Assembly (NCBI GenBank): GCA_000827205.1
Contig: KN832563.1
Coordinates: 282,268 to 346,267, forward strand
Reading direction: 5' to 3'
Origin: Plicaturopsis crispa FD-325 SS-3
Lineage: Eukaryota > Basidiomycota > Agaricomycetes > Amylocorticiales > Amylocorticiaceae
Length of the DNA stretch: 64,000 nt
The translations under genes were made by a program, and so were the position numbers. Under the pieces are notes generated by a model that ran no database searches, had not been told where the DNA came from, and worked only from the letters and a program-made list of their open reading frames with translations. Positions 1-9,346 of the stretch are shown piece by piece. Each line of letters opens with the position of its first letter. Positions within the stretch are counted from its first letter, which is position 1.

Positions 1-309
1 CCAGCCTGATTTCGCACTATGGAGCTCGCTAACAGGGTAATTGCAGTCTCCTTCGCTGTGCATCCAGGCGCAGTTGACACCGATGCAAGTGAGAATTCTG
101 ATTCAATTGACTCTGCGCCGGAAACATATACTCATCATTACTCATATGCAGCGCAAGCATTATTGAAGGTGGCCCCGGTTCTCGCCGCATATCCACTGAT
201 CACTGTAGAGGAAAGCGTGAACGGTGTGCTTGCGAGGGTCGACGAGGCCACGCGCGAGAAGTCGGGGGGCACATTCCTCGGCCATGAGGGCAATACACTT
301 CCCTGGTAA
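1..309 (+). CDS. SDR-1: short-chain dehydrogenase/reductase, 3' end only
   Basis: This is the last part of an SDR gene that begins outside the window. The first bases are the end of an intron (acceptor at 44-46). Coding exons are 47-88 and 152-309, with an intron at 89-151. Exon 47-88 gives SFAVHPGAVDTDA and the last exon ends in a Gly-rich tail with LPW before TAA. Both match the four downstream copies, and the stretch between the DTDA and TVEES motifs has the same 20-residue length as in SDR-2. The Rossmann motif and catalytic Ser/Tyr/Lys lie upstream and cannot be checked. The family is NAD(P)-dependent and resembles fungal norsolorinic acid ketoreductases (AflD/StcE). The real substrate is unknown. 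Confidence 0.85.
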
Positions 310-947
310 ACGCGACCAATTTGTTGCTACCTATTCTGGAAGAGACGAAGGCTCGCAATATAATCGGCTGACAGACATTTGTTTAGTAAACTCGAGTGCA
401 TTCCTCCGGTTGAATCGCTGCGAAGAGAGATGTACGTATCTCAGGTAGTTCTTCTGATCAATGCACGATAGCTCAGCAGCCCAGAGCAGCCCCAGCCGCG
501 TCGTCGCCTTGCCATGCCATTGTTCTTGTACCTCAACAACGCCATACGAACGGCACCTTTCTGGTCCCAGCCCACCAGGGCTCCCCATGAGCCAGTCTTG
601 CAAATATTCTAATAAGTGGGCATGCATGAGGTCGTAAGTCTTAGGTCCGTGCCTCTTTAAACGTTTATGCATTTGCCTGCCTGCTCAAGTTCGCTCTATG
701 CACTCTTTTCTAGGCATCATAGCACGCTGCACCGTCGATCAGCTAGATAATCAGATACACAATCACGGGAATAAATCCATAAAGCTATGAACCAATGACA
801 GCCCCCCTCGCCTGATATCTCCTTTTCGGCGTCATTGCAGATATGCTCAGTTGGACGTTCCGCGATGTGGGGTACAAATGATGAATATTTATGATAATGT
901 AGGGCCCCGCAAGGACTCGCTCCCTCCTGCGTAAACACCACCCTGAC
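310..947. other. Intergenic, upstream of SDR-2
   Basis: No gene is seen here. A TATA-like TACAAATG lies at 873-880, about 70 nt before the SDR-2 start, in the place where other copies have TACAAATA or TATAAATA. Confidence 0.5.
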
Positions 948-1984
948 ATGTCCTCAACCACCGTCTACCTCGTCTCCGGCGCGAACCGCGGCATCGGTGA
1001 GTCCGAGTCAATCGCATCTCTTCCCGTTCCTCCCTAACCATGCCCGTCCATAGGTCTCGGCCTTGTCAAAGCCCTCGTGGCCCGCGATAACGTCCTCGTC
1101 TTCGCCGGCGCGCGCGACGTCGCCTCCGCCTCCAACCTACACGCCGTATCGAAGGCGCACCCGGGCAAGCTGCACATCGTGAAGCTTGAGTCCGCGAGCA
1201 GGGAGGATGGGGAGGCTGCTGCGGCGACTGTGGAGAGGGTGGCGGGGCACATTGATGTTATCATCGCTAACGCTGGTGAGTCTGGAACGGGGGATGGGAT
1301 GGTGGGCAGGATGGGGGCTGATGGCGTGGCGTGTAGGGATCGCGGATACGTGGGCTACTGCGCATGAAGTGCCCATCCCCGAGGTGGAGCGTCATTTCAA
1401 GGTAGGCATGGGTTCCATCCTGGGTGGTATCCCTACTCAAACTGCACCGATACGTAGGTCAACGCCGTCGGCCCACTCGTCCTCTTCCAAGCCTTCTACG
1501 CACTCCTCAAAGCAGCCCCGGGCACACCCAAATTTGTCGTCATATCCACATTCGTAGGAAGCATCGCCACCGGTGCGGCCGCGCCCCTGGGTCTATCCGC
1601 GTATGGCCCTTCGAAAGCCGCGGTGAACTTTATTACGCGGAAGATTCATTTCGAGAACGAACATCTCAGTGAGTTTGATGACTGCCTGAGGGAAAAGTGC
1701 GACAAGATGACTGACGGTGGGATGGTAGTTTCTTTCTCTATTAACCCGGGTGCGGTTGACACCGACGCATGTGAGTATCCTAGCGAAGGCAGCACTGCGT
1801 ACAATTCGTGCTGATGATCTGTGCAGTGAAGGCGGCATCGCTGCTCGACCCTATCATCGCCGCATTACCCAAAATCACCGTAGAGCAGAGCGTCGAGGGG
1901 CTCCTAGCGAGGGTGGACGAGGCCACGCGCGAGAAGACGGGAGGCACGTTCCTGGGCTACGAGGGCGACACTATTCCGTGGTAG
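948..1984 (+). CDS. SDR-2: norsolorinic-acid-reductase-like SDR
   Basis: Six exons: 948-996, 1054-1275, 1337-1401, 1458-1668, 1729-1770 and 1827-1984, giving 248 residues. The N-terminus carries the cofactor loop SGANRGIG, split by intron 1 just after GIG. NAG follows in the middle, then the catalytic set: Ser in VGSI, 13 residues later Tyr in SAYGPSK with Lys four on. The end is a Gly-rich tail with PW. Length fits a classical cytosolic NAD(P)-dependent SDR. Family knowledge suggests carbonyl or keto reduction, possibly in secondary metabolism, but no polyketide or other backbone gene is nearby, so the substrate is open. This copy and SDR-3 keep all five family introns and serve as the reference gene structure. 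Confidence 0.9.
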
Positions 1985-2678
1985 ACACCGCGATTGCGAA
2001 GCAATAAGAGGAGAGGATGTGCCTATGTAAACTGGTATTATTGCACATAGATTCAGACACGATGACGACGAACCTTGAACACGAAGCTGGGCGACGATCC
2101 TCAAACACTGTGAACTCGAGCACCAAGTTTGCACCTCCAGCTGCTTGGGAATGCTAAGTCAGTAAGTAGCAGTAGCGATGTCTGTTTGAACATCTCACTC
2201 AGTCGAATTTCAATTTCAGATGCACGAGAACCACGTTCAAACCGAAGTCCGCCCGGTTACCGAAATCCGCGGATTGAACGCCATCGTGGATTCGTGGTTC
2301 ACAATCAACCATCCTCCTCCTCCTGCCAATTATCTCAGCAACTTACAAGTACGCTTTGAACTCTGTCTACCATAGTACCATTATACATCGTACTCACTGC
2401 ACCGTCGACAGATGATTCCTGAATACATAGTGACCGAGCGACTGATATAATCCATTAATAGGAGGACCTGCTAGCTGCTGACTAGCTCCCGCTTACGTGC
2501 TCCCGATTACTTGCTTCCGCTTACCTTGCTCGAGCCTCGATGGCCTCCAAGGAGGAGGAAGAGGAGGAGGCGGAGGCGGGGGCCACATACAAATAGATGC
2601 TCTAGGTTCAGCAGTATGGTCCTCATTGTTTATTGCCTTCCAAGTACTCGAAACACCCGAAGATCATCACACCCTGAT
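1985..2678. other. Intergenic between SDR-2 and SDR-3
   Basis: No gene is seen. A purine-rich GGAGGA tract lies near 2549-2582, and the TATA-like TACAAATA is about 90 nt before the SDR-3 start. Confidence 0.45.
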
Positions 2679-3778
2679 ATGTCGACGTCCACAAACACCG
2701 TCTACCTTGTGTCCGGTGCAAACCGTGGTATCGGTGCGTCAACCCCCGTTCCAGTAACCACACCTATATCCCGATCCTAATACATGCTCCTGCATAGGTT
2801 TGGGACTCGCCAAAACGCTCCTCGCGCGCGAAAACACGATCGTATTCGCCGGCGCACGCGACCCAGACGCAGCCACCGACCTGCACGCCCTCGCGAAGCA
2901 ACATCCCGGGAAGCTGCACCTCGTGAAGCTCGTGTCCGGGAGTAAGGAGGACGCCGAGGCCGCTGCGGTGCATGTCCAGAAGGCTGTGGGCCATATTGAC
3001 GTGGTCATCGCTAACGCGGGTAAGTGATGCTCGACTGGGTGTTTATGAGTTGGCGTGTGGGCTGATGTGTGTGTGTGTGTGGGTAGGGATTGCGGAGACG
3101 TGGGGCACGGCGCATGAGATTCCTATTGACGAGGTGGAAAGGCATTTCAAGGTAAGCAGGGCCGCACACCACTCATACCTGTCACATCATCAACATGTGT
3201 GCTAAATTGTCACTTCATCACCAGGTCAACGCCATCGGCCCGCTCGTTCTCTTCCAGGCCTTCTACGCGCTTCTCAAAGCCGCCCCAGCCGTCCCGAAGT
3301 TCGTCGTCATCTCCACCTTCGCGGGGAGCATAACGGCTGGCGCGTCCATTCCCCTGGGCCTGTCTGCGTATGGGTCTTCGAAGGCTGCGGTCAATTACCT
3401 TACGCGGAAGATACATTTCGAGAACGAGCACCTTAGTAAGTCCTTTGGCATAACAGTAGGCGTGGTGTCGGCTAATCACGACGCTTGCGCGGCAAGTCTC
3501 CTTCGCGATGAACCCCGGCGCGGTCGCCACCGACGGAGGTACTTATCCACGTTCACATGCAGCGTGCAACCCATGCTCACTGACCACTATCATTCTCATT
3601 GATGTTTTTAGTGAAAAACGCAGCGGCCCGTTTCCCAGAGCTCGAGGTGATATCCTCATTCCCCCAGATGACACCGGAGGAATGCGCTGGCCACTTGCTC
3701 GCGCGCATCGACGAGGCCACGCGCGAGAAGACGAGTGGCACGTTCATCGGCTACGAGGGCGAGACGATTCCATGGTAA
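2679..3778 (+). CDS. SDR-3: norsolorinic-acid-reductase-like SDR
   Basis: Six exons: 2679-2733, 2798-3019, 3087-3151, 3225-3435, 3497-3538 and 3612-3778, giving 253 residues. It has SGANRGIG, NAG, the Ser of AGSI, Tyr/Lys in SAYGSSK and the PW end. All five introns match SDR-2 in place and phase. Intron 4 must end in AAG (3494-3496): SDR-1 uses CAG and SDR-2 uses TAG at the aligned site, and no other AG gives the conserved SFAMNPGAV reading. Intron 2 contains a short GT run just before its acceptor. The substrate is unknown. It is probably a recent tandem duplicate of SDR-2. Confidence 0.9.
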
Positions 3779-3874
3779 ACGACACGACAGGCCGCAATGC
3801 TAGCGCTATTTTGTAACACTACTGAGCTGGCGAAATAATTATAAGGGACGACTCGCTCGCAGGGCGCTCAAAAA

Positions 3875-3921
3875 GCAATGGGGCGTTCGTTACTAATGAG
3901 GGCGAGCGCGTGCCGTGGTGA
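3875..3921 (+). pseudogene. SDR relic: last residues of a lost copy
   Basis: About 15 codons read NGAFVTNEGERVPW and then TGA. This is the exact form of the C-terminal tail of the neighbouring SDRs (SDR-4 ends NGGRFVTNDGDFVAW). Nothing upstream of it is SDR coding sequence, so only the extreme 3' end of a former copy survives. Confidence 0.7.
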
Positions 3922-4013
3922 GGGTGTGGTGGGCCCAGCGTCACCGTGTTTCCTGTAGATATCCACTGGGCTGTGATTGATTTGACGAACGCGACGAGAC
4001 GAGAATAAACGTT

Positions 4014-4033
4014 TTCATTCATTCATTCATTCA
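4014..4033. repeat. Microsatellite (ATTC)n
   Basis: About four to five tandem ATTC units follow the SDR relic. Nothing suggests a function. Confidence 0.7.
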
Positions 4034-4683
4034 GCTCTCTCGAATAGCACTGCAACATTCAACGCGTCGTTTCTCCCCTCACGACGCCCCTTCACCGCTC
4101 ACCCGCTCACCACGCCACGAAATCCCCCTCATTCGTACCAAATCTCCCCCCATCAATTCTGTTCGTACTATGAGCTTGGATGGCACTGGAGGCGTCTACG
4201 CGCATAGGCTGTACGACGTCAATGAGCAAAAATAGTTAGGCGATAGCGGGGAAAAAACAGCAAGGCCCGCCTGAGCGGTTTCGAACAATCCCAGAGAACT
4301 AGGTCATGTCGGTGATCAGGCGACGACTCAGAAGCCGCCGGGCTGTTTTTATATCCTGCGAGTTGTCCAATGAGGCTCGATGAACCATCCGGGGCCGCCA
4401 CGGCCTGCGGACAGTCTAAGGGCCGCGCACCTTCTTTCGCCATCGCAGGATACCTTGCTGAACATATGCAGGACTAAAACGATGTCGTCGGTGCATATTT
4501 CAATTTCGTTTGGCCAGCGGGGTGGACTGGACCAAGTTTCAATTGTGTCAGCGACAGGCCAAACATGACGTTTACGGTCGTACCTTGGTTCCAACTTACT
4601 GTCGTACCGCATAACCAAGGATAATATTGTTCAGCTTGAGAGCGGTATTCAATAAGCAAGTCTACCCCCGGGCTAAGTCACCT

Positions 4684-4811
4684 GCCCCCATTCTTCTCCC
4701 TTGTCGCCTCGTCCACGCGCTCCAGCACCGTGCGCGCGCTCTCCGCGACGCTGATGTGTGGGATCGCCGCCGCGGCGGGGACGAGCTCGCCGCGTCCGTG
4801 TCGACGGTCGC
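4684..4811 (-). pseudogene. SDR relic in inverse orientation
   Basis: The minus strand matches the last exon of SDR-4 almost base for base. It runs from the GTVDTDA motif through the VDEATREK motif and stops at the Gly-rich tail. A deletion of about 13 nt relative to SDR-4 shifts the frame, and neither the catalytic region nor the stop is present. It is a fragment of an SDR-4-like copy left by inversion or by an ectopic inverted duplication. Confidence 0.8.
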
Positions 4812-5367
4812 CTCGGGTTCCTTCATACTAGGCTTCGGGTCCGGGCCCTTCAGAATCGAAACGCTTCAGAGGAGGACCGTGAGACGCGCTCGCCAATGGC
4901 CATGTCGCGTTGCTAAGACCTGAAGGCACATATAGCAGTCGACTGGTTGGGATGAGGAGAGCGCATAATGATAATACACGAAGACCTGACACTGTATCCA
5001 TGCATGACATGACGCAATCCGGCAAACCATCGCAAAACCATCGCGACCTCCTAAACCGCACTACCAAAAACGGACGTGACCCAGCTCGTCAACGGATCCC
5101 GTCTCAGCTCTACAGCGTCTTCGCGCATGATTCATCCAACTCTACGCCCGACTCGACGCCCTCGAATGCCCATATTATCATTATGCTTAGTATCGCCGCG
5201 AACAATGACTCAGCGCGTTTGTAATCGTGGTCCATAATCTGGACGCGGTGGAGGAGGGGAGGGGAAATGGTACAAATAGGCGCGAGGTATGAGGATTGGA
5301 ACTGCATCTTGAACTTTGGCTCTTGAATAACTTCCCCAACACAACTACAGAACATAACATACAAGCA

Positions 5368-6322
5368 ATGTCTTCGTCTCCTACAGTCTACGTCGTCTCT
5401 GGCGCCACCCGCGGCATCGGTACGTCCCCCTCTCCCCTCCCCTCTCCCTCTCCCTCCTCCTAAACCCCTACTAACCACCCCACCCAGGCCTCGGCCTCGT
5501 CACCGCCCTCGTCGCGCGCCCCAACGTCCTCGTCTTCGCCGGCGCGCGCGACCCGCCCTCCGCCACCGCCCTCCACGCCCTCTCCGCCGCCCACCCCGGC
5601 AAGCTGCGCGTCCTCAAGCTCGTCGCGGGGAGCACCGAGGACGCCAAGGCAGCCGCGGAGACGGTAAAGAAGGAGGTGGGGAGGGTGGATGTGTTGATTG
5701 CGAATGCGGGGATTGGGAATGTGTTCGCGACGGCGCATGAGATTAAGCCGGAGGAGGTGGATAAGCATTTTAAGGTTCGAACCATCCCTCTTTGCGCGTC
5801 ATCCCTACATAACGTTAATGCATGCGTGTGCGCAGGTAAACACCCTCGGCACGCTCATCTTCTACCAAGCCTTCCACGCGCTCCTCCTCGCCTCGCCCGC
5901 CGCGCCGAAGTTCGTCGTCATCTCGACGGTGGGCGGGAGCATCGAGGTCGGCGCGGCGCTGCCCCTCGGGCTCGCTGCGTACGGCACGAGCAAGGCTGCG
6001 CTTAACTTCCTCACGCGGGAGATTCATTTTGAGAATGAAAGGTTTGGTGAGTTTCTCCCTCTATTCCCCTTTCCCTTGTCCCTTTATACGAGAGCCCCCG
6101 TACTGACATGACCCCTTCACAGTCGCATTCGCAGTCCACCCCGGCACCGTCGACACCGACGCAGCGAAGCTCGTCGGCGAGCTCGTCCCCGCGGCGGCCG
6201 CGATCCCGCACATCAGCGTCGCGGAGAGCGCGCGCACTGTGCTCGCGCGCGTGGATGAGGCGACGAGGGAGAAGAATGGGGGAAGGTTTGTTACGAATGA
6301 TGGGGATTTCGTGGCGTGGTAG
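5368..6322 (+). CDS. SDR-4: norsolorinic-acid-reductase-like SDR
   Basis: Four exons: 5368-5419, 5488-5774, 5836-6046 and 6123-6322, giving 249 residues. It has the cofactor loop SGATRGIG, NAG, the catalytic Ser in GGSI, Tyr/Lys in AAYGTSK and a final AW in place of PW. Family introns 2 and 5 are missing with the reading frame exactly joined. Introns 1, 3 and 4 remain. Third codon positions are very GC-rich. The inverted relic at 4684-4811 is its closest relative in the window. Function is as for the other copies, with unknown substrate. Confidence 0.9.
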
Positions 6323-7079
6323 GGGGTGCGGGCGTGGAGGGTGAGCGGGTAGTGTCCGAGAGACCTGGAAAGAGACCTGAATGAATGAAATTGTGTATTC
6401 TCGTCGTGCTTGATCTTTCAGTCGAAATCTCCATGCTCTGGATCCACTGGTGTTACCATTGACTGTTCCTTCAGGCCTCAGGCACGCGACATGGCTTTCA
6501 GGACTTGCGATGGTTTGCCAAATTGCGTCACCTCAGGCCACGGAAACTTGCGCATTTCAAAGCCCGTGAAACGTCCGCGGACGTTGCTTTTAGATGCGTA
6601 ACGATAATCGATAATCTTTGTTATCTGGTCCCGCTCAATCTCTTGCATCTCTTGCTATCTGGCCGCGCATCCGACCGCGAGATGCGGCTGCAGAACCATT
6701 TCGTGCTATGTTCGATTGTTCTACAACCCAAAAAAAACTTGTGAAGAGGCCGCACAACCACTCGCAGAAAAACGTGTCTACCGAACAAGCACATCCTGCA
6801 CGTACGGTTCGCCGGTGCGGTGCGCCACTGTCCACATCCTCAGGCCTCAGTATTAGTCCCCTCCCAGCACACATACATACCTCCATTAAGCAATACCGTA
6901 CTCCCTATGCACTGCAACTTAGCAAGTGTGCAGCAATCAGATTATAGATACGGCCGCCGCTTGTATAAGTACCTGTATGAAGCATCTCAACGCTTCGTTA
7001 AACGTTATATAGCACTCACACTCACCTCCTCCCCGCGCACTCGAGGCACGAAGAAAGACGCTTAGGACTTAGCTATAGT
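6323..7079. other. Intergenic between SDR-4 and SDR-5
   Basis: No gene is seen. The minus strand at about 6470-6530 repeats two short motifs also found upstream of SDR-4, in swapped order. A TATA-like TATAAG at 6964-6969 lies about 110 nt before the SDR-5 start. Confidence 0.45.
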
Positions 7080-8523
7080 ATGGCCGCACCCGAAGACACA
7101 GTCTACGTCATCTCAGGCGCGAACCGCGGCATCGGTGCGTCCCCTTCCTCCTCCCCCATCCTCCTTCCTTCCCCTCCCTGTCCCCGTCCCACCACTGTGA
7201 CTGACCTCACGATACGCGCGAACGAGCAGGTTTGGGCCTCGTAACAGCCCTCCTACACCGCCCACACACGATCGTCTTCGCAGGTGCGCGAGACGTGCCC
7301 GGTGCTACTGCTCTGCACGACCTCGCCGCGCAGTACGCGCAGCACGACCTTGCGCGGGAGTACGCGGGGCACGACCTCGCCGCCGCCACAGCACTACACG
7401 CGCACGAGCGGGAGTACCCGAAGAGGTTGTATGTAGTGAAGCTCGTCTCGGGGGACGAGGCGGGGAACAGGGCGGCGGCGGAGGTGGTGAAGAGGGTGGC
7501 GGGGCGGGTGGATGTGCTTATCGCTAATGCTGGTGCGTGCTCGTGCTCCTGTTTTAGCCCAATCTGCTCGTGTTGCGCTCGCGTGTGTGAGGCAGGGTGG
7601 GAGGAAGCTGATATTGGTGGTGAATGCAGGAATCGCACAAACATTCTCCCCAGTACACTCCGTCCCGCCGGACGAGGTCATGCGCCACTTCCAGGTGAAC
7701 GCGGTCGGCTCGCTCGTGCTCTACCAGGCGTTCTACCCGCTGCTCGTCGCCGCCTCTTCTGTCCCTACCCCTACTACCTCTGCCCCCACCACTGCCCCCA
7801 CCCCCACCTCTACAACAGCAGGAAAACGGCGCACCCCGAAATTCATCGCCATCTCCGGCTCCGTCGGCTCCCTCACCCTCGGCCCCTGTGCGCCCCTCGG
7901 GCTCGCAGCGTACGGCCCCTCGAAGGCCGCGCTGAATTATCTTGTTAGGAAGGTGCATTTTGAGGAGGAGGGGAGGGGGATTGGTGAGTGTTTCTGTCCC
8001 TTTGTTGCGATGAGGAAGAGGTGGAAGGGGGAGAGGGGGATGAATGTGTGCGGAGGAGGATGGATGGTTTTGTGGGAGGAGGAGGAGGATGCGTGCTCAC
8101 GGCGACGATGGATGCGTGCTCGCGGCTAAGACGGATGCGTGCTCGCGGCGATGGCGGATGCTTTTGTGAGAGGAGGAGGATGAACGCGTGCTGACGAGAA
8201 ATGTTGACAGTGGCGGTGGCGCTGGACCCGGGTTCGGTTGCTACTGATGCTGGTGCGTTTCCTCTCCCTCCCTGTTCTTTCCTCTCTTCATACCCACATT
8301 CCCGTTCCCATCCCCCTCCGCCGCCGCGTACTGACGATAACTAAAATTTCGTGTACGCGCAGTGAAAGCCGCAATAGAGCTCGCGCCCGAGATCGCGTCC
8401 AACTTCACGCTGATCAGCGTGGAGGAGAGCGCGCGGGGGGTGTTGGCGCGGATCGACGAGGCGACGCGGGAGGGGATGGGCGGGAAGTTTGTGGGGTTGA
8501 GGGGGGATGTTATACCGTTTTGA
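7080..8523 (+). CDS. SDR-5: SDR with two extra insertions
   Basis: Five exons: 7080-7134, 7230-7532, 7630-7983, 8211-8252 and 8363-8523, giving 304 residues against about 250 in the other copies. It has SGANRGIG, NAG, the catalytic Ser in VGSL and Tyr/Lys in AAYGPSK. Family intron 3 is lost cleanly. Two insertions explain the length. One is an internal repeat of HDLA units before the KLV strand. The other is a Pro/Thr-rich stretch of about 20 residues before the RTPKF strand that leads to the catalytic Ser. The usual PW end is replaced by PF. Intron 4 is long (227 nt) and holds a short tandem repeat. Both insertions lie in surface loops in typical SDR folds, so activity may persist. Confidence 0.87.
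8088..8160. repeat. Tandem repeat inside SDR-5 intron 4
   Basis: About three imperfect copies of a 24-nt unit with core GATGCGTGCTC. They lie wholly within the intron and account for its unusual length. Confidence 0.65.
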
Positions 8524-9224
8524 GCATGCGAGTGCGCTATGATGTGCAGGCGACGGTTGCGGAAATGGAAGGAGCCAAATAAGTTGGCATCCTGGGCGAC
8601 CAAGCGCGGCAATGTAGGAGATTGCGGCAATGAATGATGAAGTAGGAGGCAATGAAGGACGTTAACGAAGATTAGGACCGATGCAGCGAAACGCAACGCA
8701 AATATACCATGTACTCGCGCTGAGCTTCAGAGACAATGCGATGTCCAATTCTTGAACCGTAGATGCACAAGCTCAGGTTGTCGATACGTTTCCAAGCGAG
8801 CAAGCAGTGGTAGAGTGCGAAAGAGGACGGTACGAGAGTACTAGCCTGAGTGCGAAGGCAGGTGCTAAGCGAGTGGCAATGTCTTGGGTCTGGCGACGCG
8901 TTGTGTGCTGTGTATAGAAAGATATGGGCGACGCTGCAGGACGTTGAAGTCCAACGCGTCAAACGAGCGGCGCGTAAGGACGGGACGCGCGAACGGTTGT
9001 CTGAAGTGTCAGGACGGATGCATTCGAGGACCAAGACGCGAACTCAGCCCGAGGACGTGGCTCATCTCCGCGATAAGATAAGATCGCCCCAACGATCGCG
9101 GGATTTCACGTGCGACTGTGTAGCCCCCCAACGTAAAGGAGAATCACAAGCCGCGCGGTTTTATTATCTTTCGATCTCTCTCCTGACCGTTCGCATCGAC
9201 TGCAAAGTGCCTTCTGCTAAGTGC
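8524..9224. other. Intergenic between SDR-5 and OPI1
   Basis: Nothing recognisable is seen. Reading frames here are short and have no family features. Confidence 0.4.
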
Positions 9225-9315
9225 ATCGTCGCATCTCCTGGCACCGTCGCATCTCCTGTACGCTGCTGCATCTCCTGGATACTGGTGCATTTCCTGGTAG
9301 CGTCGCACCTCCTGG
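9225..9315. repeat. Minisatellite-like repeat just upstream of OPI1
   Basis: Five imperfect copies of a unit of about 18 nt with core TCGCATCTCCTGG end about 30 nt before the chosen OPI1 start. They stay open in the OPI1 frame, so an N-terminal extension from an ATG at 9221 is possible but has no family support. Confidence 0.65.
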
Positions 9316-9346
9316 AACAACCCATACACTTTACACGACGACGAGG

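Larger units (their letters stand above)
3922..5367. other. Intergenic with relics, upstream of SDR-4
   Basis: Apart from the inverted relic and the microsatellite there is no gene. Near 4900-5035 two short motifs recur in the spacer after SDR-4: GCCATGTCGCGT followed by a CCTGAAGG block, and TGACGCAAT..GGCAAACCATCGC. TACAAATA at about 5269 lies roughly 100 nt before the SDR-4 start. Confidence 0.5.

Noticed and set aside
4240-4370. Minus-strand TATAAAAA followed by ~95 nt, a GTTCGAAACC word and a T run, resembling a Pol III gene
   Set aside because: No tRNA cloverleaf can be folded: the T-arm stem does not pair and no A box is present. No snRNA or other RNA is recognised.
5775-5784. GGTTCGAACC, a B-box-like word
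   Set aside because: It lies at the start of SDR-4 intron 3 with no A box or tRNA fold around it.
5460-5785. Long minus-strand open frames opposite SDR-4 (and similar ones opposite SDR-3, SDR-5 and SDR-6)
   Set aside because: They are mirror frames caused by GC-rich third positions of the real exons. They run through introns and have no family features.
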